This document shows positions 1 through 9,022 of a stretch of 22,191 nucleotides of DNA, piece after piece. The translations under genes and the position numbers were made by a program. This DNA is from Methanomassiliicoccaceae archaeon UBA113 (lineage in GTDB: Archaea > Thermoplasmatota > Thermoplasmata > Methanomassiliicoccales > Methanomethylophilaceae), in NCBI GenBank assembly GCA_002506175.1, contig DAXB01000001.1, forward strand, positions 1 through 22,191, given 5' to 3'. Every line of letters begins with the position of its first letter. Within the stretch, counting starts at the first letter, position 1. The notes under the pieces were generated by a model. The model had not been told where the DNA came from, did no database searches, and saw nothing but the letters and a program-made list of their open reading frames with translations.

Positions 1-79
1 CTTTTCGTCAACCATTGTTATCGGAGCGAGCATGTTGGTTCGTGTACATAAAGATGGACCGAACCGTTTACCCATAACA

Positions 80-89
80 TTATTTATTA
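80..89 (+). promoter_or_regulatory. TATA-like box of the MMPL gene
   Basis: An AT-only stretch (TTATTTATTA) lies 20-29 bp before the ATG at 109. That is the usual archaeal TATA-to-start distance, so the transcript probably begins at or next to the start codon (leaderless). No Shine-Dalgarno sequence precedes the ATG. Inference from spacing only. Confidence 0.5.
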
Positions 90-108
90 TGAGTTTTTCG
101 AGAAAGTC

Positions 109-3100
109 ATGATATACGACCGTTTGGCTGATAAGGTCCAAAGGTACGCCAAAGTCATCATCGTTGCTTGGGTCGTTATCCTGATTTGTTCCAGCTTTTT
201 CGCTGTGCAGTCCGGAAGCGTCATGAGCTACAACGTCAACGATATGGCGCCTAAGGATTCAGAGTCCTACAAGGGACTCATGGTGCTCGCCGAGGAATAT
301 CCGGCGGCACAGGCTGACGCGGCCTCTCTGCCCATCTTGGTCCTCTATTACGAGGACGAGACGCAGATGAAGGCAGCGGAAAGATTCGCGGATCATCTGG
401 CTACAGAAGCTTTGATCACTGAAAAGTACAAGCATATTGCCGCTGTGCTGAGTATGGATCCGACCAGTAAGACCGGTTCGGGAGTGATAATGTCCATCAT
501 CAAGCTGGACACGTCCGACATTCCAGCTAAGGATCTTCGTCTGGATCAGCTCACTGAGGAAGTACGTGCATTCGTCAACGATGTCGCTGACGAGACCAAG
601 TTCACAGGAACGCATTACGTCACCGGAATGGCTGCGATAGCATTCGACATGTCCAACAACGCAATGGAGGATATCTCGAAGATCGATCCTTTCACAATCC
701 TGATGATTCTCGTCCTTGTAGGACTGTTTTTCAGGTCTTTCGTATCGTCCGGAGCACCTCCGATGGTTATCGGAGTAGCTTTCGTCGTGGCGATGGGAGT
801 CATATTCGGATTAGGTCAGATACTGAATATCTTCTTCATCACGAACATGATGATCCTGGTGGCCATGATGGGTGCTGGGTGCGATTACTGTATCTTCATC
901 ATAGCCCGTTACAGAGAAGAGCTCCGTTCAGGTAAGTCTCATGAGGAGGCACTCCATCAGTCCGTTGTATGGGCTGGAGAGTCCATTACGATCTCAGGAG
1001 CTGCAGTCATTCTTGGATTCGGTTCGATGGCAATCTGCAGTTATTCGATGATATCCACCATGGGAATCTGTCTCGCAGTAGGAATCATCATCGCTCTGCT
1101 CGCAGCGCTCACTCTGATCCCGTCAATCCTCGCAGTCGTGGGGGACAAGATCTTCTGGCCCACCACCATGAAAGCATACCAGGAGGGTGGAAAGGCCACA
1201 AAGGGATGGTATGCCTGGTTCGGAAGGAGGGGTCAGTCCTACTTCCACAAATCCGCTAAATTCTCACTCAAACATGCAGGAGCGATTGTCATCACGGCGA
1301 TCCTCATCACAGTGCCCGCAACATACGTGGTTTCCACATCTGAGACCTCATATGATATGATCACCACAATGCTCTCCGGAGAGGCCGGAGACGGAATGAA
1401 AGCTATCAGCAAATATGCCGATCAGGGTATGATCATGCCCGATTATGCATTGATCCAATACAATGACAGCAATGTGATTGCATACGTTACCGCACCTTCC
1501 GAGGACGGCGGTTTCGGAACATTGGTCTGGACCGATTATTGGAACGACACGGCACTGCCCAGTCTTCTAGTAATGTCTGCCAGCATCATGAAGGATGAGA
1601 ATATAGCGTACGTCCAACTACCGTTCGAATGGGATGCCATCAACGAAATGGTGAAGAAATCCGGAATCACGGATGTCGATGAGAAGGTTGAGTACGTCAA
1701 GAGCATAATCAGCTCCAAGTATGCCATGTATTTCGGAGCAATTGTCACGATCTTCGATAGTTCTGATATGCTGAAGAAGGACTATCTGTTCGATGGAACC
1801 GGGGCACTTGTGGAAGGAGTCATCAAAGATACCGGCAAGCTTCTGCAGACCACCGATCTCGATTGGAACAAGGCTGTAGCGGAGGCAAAGGCCCTCGGAT
1901 TCACAGAGGCCGACGACATCATCGAATACGTTGCTAACAGCGTTGTAAAGACCGAGAAAGAAGAGATAAAGGCCACAGTGGTCAAATCGATCGTTGACGG
2001 AGTTATCGAGTCAGGAACAGCGATGGGATTCACAGACATGAAGAGCCTCTTAGTCAATGGTTTCGCATCCGATATCGAGAAGGCCGTCGCTCTGGCGACA
2101 CCGGAAGGAATCGAGTTCGATCTCGACTGGGATGCAGAAGTCGCTGCCGCAAAGGCGAAAGGACTCACCACCCCTGCGGATATCATCGTGGAGATTAAGA
2201 GCAACATCGCAAAGACGGAGCAGGGAGATGCCAAAGTCGCAATCCTGAGCGCTGTCCTCTCGGCATTCAACAGCAAGGGAGTCACCGATGACATGCTCGT
2301 GAACGGTGTAGGGTACCTTGTGGAGGATGCGCTCGATCTGTTCATAGGAGAGGTTTCCTCGATGGATGTCAAATGGGACGACAAGGTAGCGGCCGCCAAG
2401 GCAGCCGGACTGAAGGATTCCCAGAAGATCGTCGATTACGTCGTAGAAGAAGTCAGCAAGGAAAGCGCCATACAGGGCGCATTCCTGGAATCCGTCATCG
2501 ACTCGATGGGCTATGGTGGAATCACCGCAGATGTGCTCGTCAACGGATTCGGACCAGTCATCGATTACATCATCAACGTCAGCGATGCAACGATTGGAGG
2601 AGATTTCGTATCCAAAGGCGACGGAACCGGAAACGCGACATATGTCAAGCTCTCTGCAGCTACAGTCGCGGCGGCGATGTCCAACAGATCGATGGAATCA
2701 ATCTCGAATATCCACCAGGCCTTGGCTGATTACCAGAAGGATCACAAGAACGATGTGAAGCAGACATGGAACACCGGAACCGCTGTTCTGATGTATGATG
2801 TGTCTAACACAATCAAGGAGCAGTTTATCATGATCGAGCTCATCCTCATCGTGATGATCATCATCCTGCTGTTCGTGGTAATGAGGTCGTACCTCATCCC
2901 GTTCAGGTCGATCCTGACCATCCTGATGTCCATCTCGTGGACTCTGGCGATAACGCATATCGTGTTCACGGAGATCCTCGGATACGATATCCTCTGGATG
3001 ATCCCGTTGATCCTGTTGGTCCTGTGTCTGGGATTGGGAATGGATTACGATATCCTGCTGACCACCCGTATCAAGGAGAACGTCATGGAGAGGGGAATGA

Positions 3101-3369
3101 GCAACGACGATGCGATATACAACGCGGTCACCCACACAGGGTCGGTCATCACAATCTGCGGACTGATCATGGGAGGTGCGTTCGGAACGCTCATGCTCTC
3201 GAGCATGCCCTTGCTCCAGATGATCGGATTCGCTCTGTGCTTCGCAATCCTTGTCGATGCATTGATCGTACGTACGTACATCGTGCCGGCCGTCATGCAT
3301 CTTCTCGGAGACTGGAACTGGAAAGGTCCCGGCTACAAGAAGAGGATGGAGAAGTTCGGACGCAGCTGA
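109..3369 (+). CDS. MMPL/RND-family membrane transporter with repeat-expanded outer loop
   Basis: This 1086-residue protein has the two-fold RND/MMPL layout: one membrane helix near residues 15-34, an outer loop to about 192, a helix cluster at about 195-345, a helix near 390-410, a very large second outer loop at about 411-905, and a closing helix cluster to about 1070. Each half carries the MMPL signature after a helix, GAGCDY near residue 255-260 and GLGMDY near 975-980, with the acidic residue expected for proton coupling. RND proteins of this type export lipids or hydrophobic molecules; the substrate cannot be read from the sequence. The second outer loop is about three times the size of the first because it holds four degenerate repeats. 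The gene stands alone, with its own promoter and a strong terminator. Confidence 0.88.
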   Translation: MIYDRLADKVQRYAKVIIVAWVVILICSSFFAVQSGSVMSYNVNDMAPKDSESYKGLMVLAEEYPAAQADAASLPILVLYYEDETQMKAAERFADHLATEALITEKYKHIAAVLSMDPTSKTGSGVIMSIIKLDTSDIPAKDLRLDQLTEEVRAFVNDVADETKFTGTHYVTGMAAIAFDMSNNAMEDISKIDPFTILMILVLVGLFFRSFVSSGAPPMVIGVAFVVAMGVIFGLGQILNIFFITNMMILVAMMGAGCDYCIFIIARYREELRSGKSHEEALHQSVVWAGESITISGAAVILGFGSMAICSYSMISTMGICLAVGIIIALLAALTLIPSILAVVGDKIFWPTTMKAYQEGGKATKGWYAWFGRRGQSYFHKSAKFSLKHAGAIVITAILITVPATYVVSTSETSYDMITTMLSGEAGDGMKAISKYADQGMIMPDYALIQYNDSNVIAYVTAPSEDGGFGTLVWTDYWNDTALPSLLVMSASIMKDENIAYVQLPFEWDAINEMVKKSGITDVDEKVEYVKSIISSKYAMYFGAIVTIFDSSDMLKKDYLFDGTGALVEGVIKDTGKLLQTTDLDWNKAVAEAKALGFTEADDIIEYVANSVVKTEKEEIKATVVKSIVDGVIESGTAMGFTDMKSLLVNGFASDIEKAVALATPEGIEFDLDWDAEVAAAKAKGLTTPADIIVEIKSNIAKTEQGDAKVAILSAVLSAFNSKGVTDDMLVNGVGYLVEDALDLFIGEVSSMDVKWDDKVAAAKAAGLKDSQKIVDYVVEEVSKESAIQGAFLESVIDSMGYGGITADVLVNGFGPVIDYIINVSDATIGGDFVSKGDGTGNATYVKLSAATVAAAMSNRSMESISNIHQALADYQKDHKNDVKQTWNTGTAVLMYDVSNTIKEQFIMIELILIVMIIILLFVVMRSYLIPFRSILTILMSISWTLAITHIVFTEILGYDILWMIPLILLVLCLGLGMDYDILLTTRIKENVMERGMSNDDAIYNAVTHTGSVITICGLIMGGAFGTLMLSSMPLLQMIGFALCFAILVDALIVRTYIVPAVMHLLGDWNWKGPGYKKRMEKFGRS
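1621..2598 (+). repeat. Four degenerate ~80-residue protein repeats in the MMPL outer loop
   Basis: Four units begin around tryptophans W508, W586, W674 and W756, giving periods of 78, 88 and 82 residues. The shared pattern is W-D/N, then AxAxG-L/F-T, then a helix ending near I-x-E/D-Y-V, and finally a segment like L-V-N-G-F-G before the next unit. The first copy is the most divergent (DGTGALVEG in place of LVNGFG). DNA identity between copies is low, so this is old duplication of a helical unit, not a recent tandem repeat. Confidence 0.75.
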
Positions 3370-3376
3370 GTAAAAC

Positions 3377-3400
3377 AAGGGCCTTCGGGCCCTTTTCTTA
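3377..3400 (+). terminator. Hairpin terminator after the MMPL gene
   Basis: A 7-bp perfect stem (AAGGGCC at 3377-3383, GGCCCTT at 3388-3394) closes a TTCG tetraloop and runs into a T-rich tail (TTCTTATATT). It sits 7 bp after the TGA stop. Confidence 0.8.
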
Positions 3401-3528
3401 TATTATCCTATCATCATCGAATTTCGAATCAATTATACTGGATTCGTAGTTTTTCTGTGAATTCAATAAAAAATCGTAGAACAAATGCGATAGACAGTTT
3501 GTAAACAGTCTGGATTGTACCGACCCAC

Positions 3529-3546
3529 TTTAATAATATAAAATTT
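3529..3546 (+). promoter_or_regulatory. TATA-like box of putP
   Basis: The stretch TTTAATAATATAAAATTT lies about 25-40 bp before the putP start, in an otherwise gene-free 200-bp interval (3370-3569). That interval also holds a short inverted repeat (CGAATC 3425-3430, GATTCG 3441-3446), too weak to call an operator. Confidence 0.5.
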
Positions 3547-3569
3547 ATTACCCGAGCAGGTGTATTAAT

Positions 3570-5075
3570 TTGGACTTCATGGTACTGTTGGCCTTCATCA
3601 TCTACTTCGTAGTGGTACTTGGTATAGGCTTCTACTTCTACAGAAGATCCCACAACATGGAGGAGTATATCCTCGGCGGACGTTCGATGAACCCTTACGT
3701 CACAGCGATGTCCGCACAGGCCTCGGATATGAGTAGCTGGCTGCTTATGGGTCTCCCCGGAGCGGTTCTGCTCCTCGGACTCGGAGAGGCATGGATCGGA
3801 ATCGGTCTTGCCATCGGTTCCTACCTCTCATGGCTGCTGGTAGCTAAGAAACTGAGGATTCACTCGGAGGTCGCAGGAAATGCTCTTACGGTCCCTGAAT
3901 TCTTCTCCAACCGTTTCAAGGATGAGAGGGGAATCCTCAGGATTGTTGCGGCGATCATCATCCTTTTCTTCTTCGTCATCTATGTCGCATCCGGATTCAA
4001 GGGGTGCGGAGTCATCTTCCAGACGATCTTCCCCGAGGTCCCTCTCGTTGCGGCTATGATCATCGGAGCACTCGTCGTCATCGCTTACACTTTCATGGGC
4101 GGTTACAAGGCGATCTGCTGGACAGATTTCTTCCAAGCCCTCCTGATGGTTGTGGCTATCGTGGTGGTGCCGATTGCAACAATCGGAGGAACAACCGGAG
4201 GGTGGTCGGCAATAGAGGCCGGACTCAACGGACTCGGAACAGAGTTCCTCAACATCTTCTATGACGGCGGACAGGCTATGAGCATCATCGCCATCATATC
4301 TCTGTTGGCATGGGCCTTCGGATACTTCGGAATGCCTCATGTCATCGTCAGATACATGGCGATCAAAGACCCCAATCAGGTCAAGGTCGCAAGGCGTGTT
4401 TCGCTGATCTGGATCATCATTGCTCTTTCCTTTGCTATCCTCGTCGGTATTGTCGGAAGGGGATACCTCATGATTGAGTATGGTGGAATTCCTGAGGGAT
4501 TCAATGCGGAGCACATTTTCGTGTTCCTCAGCGGAGACCTATTCCCCTCGTTGATCGCGGGAATCCTATATGCGGCAATCCTCGCAGCAATCATGTCCAC
4601 AGCGGACTCACAGCTGCTCGTCGCATCGTCCTCGATCTCCAACGATCTGATCAGCAAGACCAAATGGGCGAAGAAGCAGAACCACCTCGAGAAGAAGCTA
4701 ATGTGGATCTCCAGGTTCATCGTCATCGCCGTTGCAATCTTCGCAATAATCCTCGCGATATTCGGAGGAAGCAACATCATGGGTCTGGTGTCCTATGCAT
4801 GGGCGGGATTCGGTGCAGCGTTCGGACCGCTAATGATCCTGTCGCTGTACTGGAAGAGGACAACTTATGCCGGAGCCGTAGCGGCAATGATTGTCGGTTT
4901 CCTGAGCGTTATCCTTTGGAACTCATTCCTTGCAGGGCCTACCGGAATCTACGAGCTGCTCCCGGCGTTCTTCCTCTCGCTGATCGCTGGAATAATCGTC
5001 TCGCTTGTCACCAAGGTTCCCGAACAACAGATCCTTGACGAGTTCGACGAGGCTAAGAGACTCGAGTCTTCCTGA
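3570..5075 (+). CDS. putP: Sodium/proline symporter (SSS family)
   Basis: This 501-residue integral membrane protein matches PutP of the solute:sodium symporter family along its whole length. It should import proline, or a related solute, with sodium. Recognisable blocks include ILGGRS at residues 34-39, SAQASDMSSWLLMGLPGA from 48 (D53 corresponds to the conserved Asp55 of E. coli PutP and lies in the sodium-site helix), a YTFMGGYKAICWTDFFQ block, ILAAIMSTADSQLLV (second sodium-site helix) and GLVSYAWAGFGAAFGP. About 13 membrane helices are visible. The start is a TTG preceded by AGGTG at 3558-3562 with 7-nt spacing; the alternative is ATG at 3579, three codons later. A close match to PutP does not exclude another solute. 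Confidence 0.92.
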   Translation: MDFMVLLAFIIYFVVVLGIGFYFYRRSHNMEEYILGGRSMNPYVTAMSAQASDMSSWLLMGLPGAVLLLGLGEAWIGIGLAIGSYLSWLLVAKKLRIHSEVAGNALTVPEFFSNRFKDERGILRIVAAIIILFFFVIYVASGFKGCGVIFQTIFPEVPLVAAMIIGALVVIAYTFMGGYKAICWTDFFQALLMVVAIVVVPIATIGGTTGGWSAIEAGLNGLGTEFLNIFYDGGQAMSIIAIISLLAWAFGYFGMPHVIVRYMAIKDPNQVKVARRVSLIWIIIALSFAILVGIVGRGYLMIEYGGIPEGFNAEHIFVFLSGDLFPSLIAGILYAAILAAIMSTADSQLLVASSSISNDLISKTKWAKKQNHLEKKLMWISRFIVIAVAIFAIILAIFGGSNIMGLVSYAWAGFGAAFGPLMILSLYWKRTTYAGAVAAMIVGFLSVILWNSFLAGPTGIYELLPAFFLSLIAGIIVSLVTKVPEQQILDEFDEAKRLESS

Positions 5076-5084
5076 AACCATTAA

Positions 5085-5113
5085 GCCGTCCTTCGGGACG
5101 GCCTTTTTCTTCT
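5085..5113 (+). terminator. Hairpin terminator after putP
   Basis: A perfect 7-bp stem (GCCGTCC 5085-5091, GGACGGC 5096-5102) closes a TTCG loop and is followed by CTTTTTCTTCTT. The T-run ends only a few bases before the ATG of the next gene at 5117, so readthrough would be the simplest way to reach that gene unless its promoter lies inside the end of putP. Confidence 0.85.
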
Positions 5114-5116
5114 TAT

Positions 5117-5755
5117 ATGTCCAAGATACAGGATTACAGCACAGTATCCTCTACGTGCGAGGCCGAGTTGACAATCAAAGGATCCCGTTTCATCGGTGTA
5201 GTGATGCCCTGTATTTCGGAAGACGATGTTCAGGCAAATCTGAGAATGGTTTCCGAGAGGTATCGTGATGCCACCCATTACTGTTATGCGGCCGTTTTCG
5301 ACGGGTCTGACAGGAAGGAGAAGTCCAGCGATAACGGGGAACCGTCGGGCACGGCAGGAAAGCCTATACTGTCTGTGATCAAGGGCTCCGGGATGTCCGA
5401 CATCATGTGCATTGTCGTCAGGTACTTCGGAGGTACGCTGTTGGGTACCGGCGGGCTGGTCCATGCATATTCAGAGGCAGCCAAGATGGCGATGGAGAAG
5501 GTCAAAACTTATGATAGGGTGGCATGTGCGGTGTACCGTTTCACTCTCGATTATGGGTACTACAGCGTGATGGAATCAAAATGCAGGGATCTGATGGCCT
5601 GCAATCCTGTTTGCGATTTCACTGATAAGGTCGATGTGATCTTCAGGACCAGGATATGCGACGATGAAGAGTTCGTCCGCAGGATAACCGATCTGACGGA
5701 GCGTCACGTGATGCTTAGGCGGATGGACGACGAGTATGTCGATGTAAAGAATTGA
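5117..5755 (+). CDS. YigZ/IMPACT family protein
   Basis: This 212-residue protein belongs to the UPF0029/IMPACT (YigZ) family. The N-terminal domain carries the family blocks: a TIKGSRFIG-like strand near residues 20-28, DNGEPSGTAGKPIL near 72-85, VVRYFGGTLLGTGGLVHAYSEAA near 98-120. The C-terminal ferredoxin-like domain (about 135-205) matches the DUF1949 region. Eukaryotic IMPACT modulates the Gcn2 translation response; the bacterial and archaeal role is not settled. The gene starts directly behind the putP terminator, and only a weak TATA-like stretch (CATTAAG around 5079-5085) precedes it. The next gene, an ABC-F protein with a likely translation role, follows on the same strand with its own promoter. 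Confidence 0.85.
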   Translation: MSKIQDYSTVSSTCEAELTIKGSRFIGVVMPCISEDDVQANLRMVSERYRDATHYCYAAVFDGSDRKEKSSDNGEPSGTAGKPILSVIKGSGMSDIMCIVVRYFGGTLLGTGGLVHAYSEAAKMAMEKVKTYDRVACAVYRFTLDYGYYSVMESKCRDLMACNPVCDFTDKVDVIFRTRICDDEEFVRRITDLTERHVMLRRMDDEYVDVKN

Positions 5756-5780
5756 TTATCGCAGCCATGCGCATCATTTT

Positions 5781-5789
5781 GTATATTAT
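5781..5789 (+). promoter_or_regulatory. TATA-like box of the first ABC-F gene
   Basis: GTATATTAT lies 18-26 bp before the ATG at 5807, fitting a leaderless transcript. No Shine-Dalgarno sequence is seen before the start. Confidence 0.5.
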
Positions 5790-5806
5790 CTTCTTACAGA
5801 CGTATT

Positions 5807-7615
5807 ATGCTCATAAAAGCCACATCGATCACAAAGGCATTCGGGCCCCAGAAGGTATTGAAGGATGTCAGTCTGCAGATCAATGAGGGCGATAGCATCG
5901 GACTCATAGGGGTCAACGGTGCAGGTAAGAGCACATTTCTCAAAATCATGTTGGGTGAGATGAAACCCGATACGGGGGAACTCATCCGTAACACGCAGAG
6001 GATAGGATACCTGGAGCAGTTCCCGGAATCATCGTCGGATTTCACGGTAAGGGATGTCTTGGGAAGGCCATATGGGCACATCGAGAACATCAAGCGCCGT
6101 CTCAAGGAGATCGAGGACATCATGGTCGCCGGAGGCGACATAGACTGGAACGCACTGGCCGAGGAGAACTCCGTATTGGAATCGCAGCTCGCCAAATGCG
6201 ACATGGACGACGAGGAGAACCTCAAGAGGGCGCTGGAGAAGGTCGGATTATCCGCTGATATGATGGAGAGGACGATGGACTCGCTTTCAGGAGGGGAGAG
6301 GGCCAAGGTCATGCTCTCGAGGATAGTGGTCCAGGGTGACGAATGCGATCTCCTCATCATGGACGAGCCCACCAACCATCTGGACATAGACACCGTGGAA
6401 TGGCTGGAGGACTACCTTCTGGATTCCCATTGTGCCGTATTGGTGATCAGCCACGACAGGTACTTCCTTGACAAGATCGCCACCAGGATGCTCGAGATAG
6501 AGCACGGCAAATCAAGGGAGTACAAGGGCAATTACTCCGACTTCATCATGAAGAAGATGCTCGACATCGAGCGCATGAGGAAGGAATACCAAAAGTACAT
6601 GGCCGAGAAGAGGCACCAGGAGGACATCGCCAAGCAGATGTACATCGACAACCCCTTCATGACGATCCACAAGACGCGTCAGAAGATGATCGACAAGATG
6701 GAGGAGAAGGAGAAGCCCGAGAAGATGGAGGAGATCACCGTCAGGATTCAGGCTGCCCACAAGTCGGGGAAGAACGTCCTCACCGCCAAGAACATCGGTG
6801 TGGGGTATGGCGATAAACCAATCCTGGAGCATGTGGATCTTGACATCCAGAGAGGCGACAAAATCGGAATATTCGGAGCTAACGGGCAGGGTAAGACAAC
6901 TCTGGTGAAGGCTCTCCTGGAAGAGATTCCATGTACGGGCGAACTGTGGATGGCTCCCGGGGCTAAGATCGGATACTACTCACAGAACCATGAGGGATTG
7001 GACCTCAAGCTCTCCGCAGAGGAGCAGATCCTGATGGTCATCGGAAAGGACCGGAGAGGGGATGCGAGGAAGATGCTCGCGCGTTTCCTTCTGTTCGGAG
7101 AGGATGTGGAGCGCCCGATGTGCACATTGTCCGGAGGACAGAGGGCCAAGGTGGCTCTTGCGTTGCTACTGTTGGACGAGACCAATCTGTTGATCCTGGA
7201 TGAGCCAACGAACTATCTGGATATCCCTGCTAAGCATGCCATTGAGGAGGCCCTCACGGATTATGACGGCACCATCATGACGATCACCCACGACAGGTAC
7301 TTCCTGGATACGGTGTGCACCAAGGTCATCGAGGTCAAGGACCATCGTGTTAAGTGCTTCTCCGGAACGTATTCGGAGATGAAGGGCCGCAAGAACGTCA
7401 AGGAGATTGTCATGGATGCGGACGAATATCGCGTCCTGTCTCCGTTCACCAACTGGGTTTCCGGGAAGAAGTACGTCAAGGGGGACCGTGTGCTTGTTAC
7501 TCCTGCAGAGGAGAAGAGCTTCGAATGGGCCATCACGCAGGGCAAGATCAAGAAGACCGGCGGACGTCAGAGGAAGAAGGTTAATGTCCTTGATCAGCCT
7601 AAAGATGATAATTGA
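5807..7615 (+). CDS. ABC-F family ATPase (copy 1)
   Basis: This soluble protein of 602 residues has two ABC ATPase domains and no membrane helices, which defines the ABC-F class of ribosome-associated ATPases. Domain 1 has Walker A GVNGAGKST at residues 35-43, signature LSGGERAKV from 160, Walker B with DEPTNHLD, and SHDRYFLD. Domain 2 has Walker A GANGQGKTT from 357, LSGGQRAKV, DEPTNYLD and THDRYFLD. All catalytic motifs are intact. The linker (about 240-330) is charged and helical, like the arm ABC-F proteins push toward the P-site tRNA. After domain 2 comes a tail of about 60 residues with a PFTNW block that is also present in the paralogue at 16322-18079. By family knowledge it should rescue or tune ribosomes, or protect them from antibiotics; which one cannot be told. 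Confidence 0.9.
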   Translation: MLIKATSITKAFGPQKVLKDVSLQINEGDSIGLIGVNGAGKSTFLKIMLGEMKPDTGELIRNTQRIGYLEQFPESSSDFTVRDVLGRPYGHIENIKRRLKEIEDIMVAGGDIDWNALAEENSVLESQLAKCDMDDEENLKRALEKVGLSADMMERTMDSLSGGERAKVMLSRIVVQGDECDLLIMDEPTNHLDIDTVEWLEDYLLDSHCAVLVISHDRYFLDKIATRMLEIEHGKSREYKGNYSDFIMKKMLDIERMRKEYQKYMAEKRHQEDIAKQMYIDNPFMTIHKTRQKMIDKMEEKEKPEKMEEITVRIQAAHKSGKNVLTAKNIGVGYGDKPILEHVDLDIQRGDKIGIFGANGQGKTTLVKALLEEIPCTGELWMAPGAKIGYYSQNHEGLDLKLSAEEQILMVIGKDRRGDARKMLARFLLFGEDVERPMCTLSGGQRAKVALALLLLDETNLLILDEPTNYLDIPAKHAIEEALTDYDGTIMTITHDRYFLDTVCTKVIEVKDHRVKCFSGTYSEMKGRKNVKEIVMDADEYRVLSPFTNWVSGKKYVKGDRVLVTPAEEKSFEWAITQGKIKKTGGRQRKKVNVLDQPKDDN

Positions 7616-7618
7616 TTG

Positions 7619-7693
7619 TTTGCATAGAAAAAATGCAAAATCATCATGTTTGCATGAATTTGATGCAGACTGTGCTTTGATATAAAAATGCAA
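7619..7693. repeat. Cluster of TTTGCAT/ATGCAAA repeats
   Basis: Starting 4 bp after the ABC-F stop, TTTGCAT (7619-7625) and ATGCAAA (7633-7639) form a perfect 7-bp inverted repeat around a 7-nt A-rich loop. A second TTTGCAT (7649-7655) faces a partial ATGCA (7663-7667), and ATGCAA recurs at 7688-7693. No T-run follows, so this is a poor terminator. Multiple binding sites for a regulator of the downstream ATPase gene is an alternative. The rest of this 181-bp gap is very AT-rich, with TATA-like stretches near 7729-7738 and 7767-7775. Confidence 0.5.
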
Positions 7694-7796
7694 CCTAAAT
7701 CAAAGTTTTATTGAAATATTATCAGAACTTAAATATAAAATAGACTTTTGTTATTTTTTCCACAAAACTTAAATCAGCAATCAAACATTTGAATAT

Positions 7797-8987
7797 ATGG
7801 AAGTCCTTAGAAGACGTTATCTCGACAGATTAGAATCCGGAAAGGACCGTGTTGATACTGTTAAGATAATCACAGGGATGAGACGCAGTGGGAAGACTGT
7901 TCTGATGAAGCAGTTCATCAATACCCTGAAGGAGAGCGGTGTTCCCGAAGAGAGGATAATCTACATCAATTTCGAATCCAGGAAATACTCGCACATTACG
8001 AATTATCTGGAACTTCTTGATGAGATAGACAAGACATACACTGGCAAACGCACATATGTGTTCTTGGATGAGATTCAGACCATAGAGTCTTGGGAGCGTG
8101 CCATCAATTCTCTGCAGATAGATTATGATGCAGACATCTATATCACGGGTTCGAATGCATATCTCCTGTCCGGTGAGCTGTCAACATATCTGTCGGGTCG
8201 TTACATGGAGCTATGTATCCTGCCATTATCATTCTCGGAATTTCTGGAGTTACATCCAGGAGACAGAGAGTTCAGGTTCGATCAGTACATACGCAGCGGT
8301 TCACTGCCAGTCATAGACCCGGATGCCGATGAGCTGTTCGAGCATGATCATCTGAATGGTCTCTTCAACACAGTCTTGATGAAGGATGTTCTAAGGAACT
8401 GTAAAGGGGGAGACTCGTCAACTCTGATGGACATATCGAGATTCCTGTTTTCAAACATAGGAAACATCACTAGTGCGAACAATATCGCCACCGTAATAGG
8501 GAAGGATCGCATAAAAGTGAGATCATATCTGGATGCACTTCAGAAAGCTTTCCTCATATACAAAGTGGAGCGCTATGACATCAGAGGAAAGAAGTTGTTG
8601 GAGTCCTTGGAGAAGTATTACGTCTCTGATACAGGCATTAGAAACGCGGTATTGGGGATATCATCAAGGGAAGATGATAGTAGACAGATTGAGAACATTG
8701 TGTATTTGGAATTGCTTAGGAGAGGATATGAGGTGGCCGTTGGTAAATACGGCGATCTTGAAGTTGATTTCACAGCACGCAGAGGAAAGGAAATCGAGTT
8801 CATACAGGTGACCATGTCCATGATATCTGAGGACACCTATAGCCGTGAGATAACGCCTTTGAGAAGGATGCGCAATAGCTATCCTAAAACGGTTTTGTCC
8901 ATGGATAGGTTCATAACAGATCTGCCGGATGGTATAAAGCACATCAATCTGTTGGATTGGTTGTTGGATAACGGCTACCGAACTTAA
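7797..8987 (+). CDS. AAA ATPase with DUF4143 C-terminal domain
   Basis: This 396-residue protein is of the AAA_14/DUF4143 class that is abundant and often multicopy in archaea. Walker A is GMRRSGKT at residues 27-34, Walker B ends in DE at 91-92 inside VFLDEIQ, and a sensor-like TGSNAYLLSG and the SGRY...LPLSFSEF block follow. The C-terminal half (from about 220) has a winged-helix-like stretch and then a nuclease-like fold with EVDF at 322-325 and IQV at 336-338. The usual lysine of a PD-(D/E)XK nuclease is absent, as in many family members. Function is unknown. The gene stands alone between core genes, is AT-richer than they are, and may have been acquired. It ends in TAA, unlike nearly all neighbours. 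Confidence 0.85.
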   Translation: MEVLRRRYLDRLESGKDRVDTVKIITGMRRSGKTVLMKQFINTLKESGVPEERIIYINFESRKYSHITNYLELLDEIDKTYTGKRTYVFLDEIQTIESWERAINSLQIDYDADIYITGSNAYLLSGELSTYLSGRYMELCILPLSFSEFLELHPGDREFRFDQYIRSGSLPVIDPDADELFEHDHLNGLFNTVLMKDVLRNCKGGDSSTLMDISRFLFSNIGNITSANNIATVIGKDRIKVRSYLDALQKAFLIYKVERYDIRGKKLLESLEKYYVSDTGIRNAVLGISSREDDSRQIENIVYLELLRRGYEVAVGKYGDLEVDFTARRGKEIEFIQVTMSMISEDTYSREITPLRRMRNSYPKTVLSMDRFITDLPDGIKHINLLDWLLDNGYRT

Positions 8988-8998
8988 TCGATAAGAAA

Positions 8999-9016
8999 GG
9001 CGGGCATATGCCCGCC
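8999..9016 (-). terminator. Terminator between the ATPase and aconitase genes
   Basis: GGCGGGCATATGCCCGCC is an 18-bp perfect palindrome lying between two convergent genes. Read on the minus strand it is followed by TTTCTTATC, so it mainly suits aconitase. It could also stop plus-strand transcription, although only scattered T residues follow on that side. Confidence 0.7.
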
Positions 9017-9022
9017 ATGGTT

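Noticed and set aside
1..15. A possible minus-strand gene starting at ATG 15 and leaving the left edge, with a TATA-like TTTATGTA about 30 bp upstream (near 45-52)
   Set aside because: Only five codons are visible, too few to support a gene, although a divergent promoter in 16-108 is conceivable.
89..112. A seven-codon upstream frame (ATG 89 to TGA 112) overlapping the MMPL start
   Set aside because: It overlaps the TATA-like element and would lie outside a leaderless transcript.
3425..3446. Inverted repeat CGAATC/GATTCG upstream of putP
   Set aside because: Six-base arms in AT-rich DNA far from the TATA box are likely by chance.
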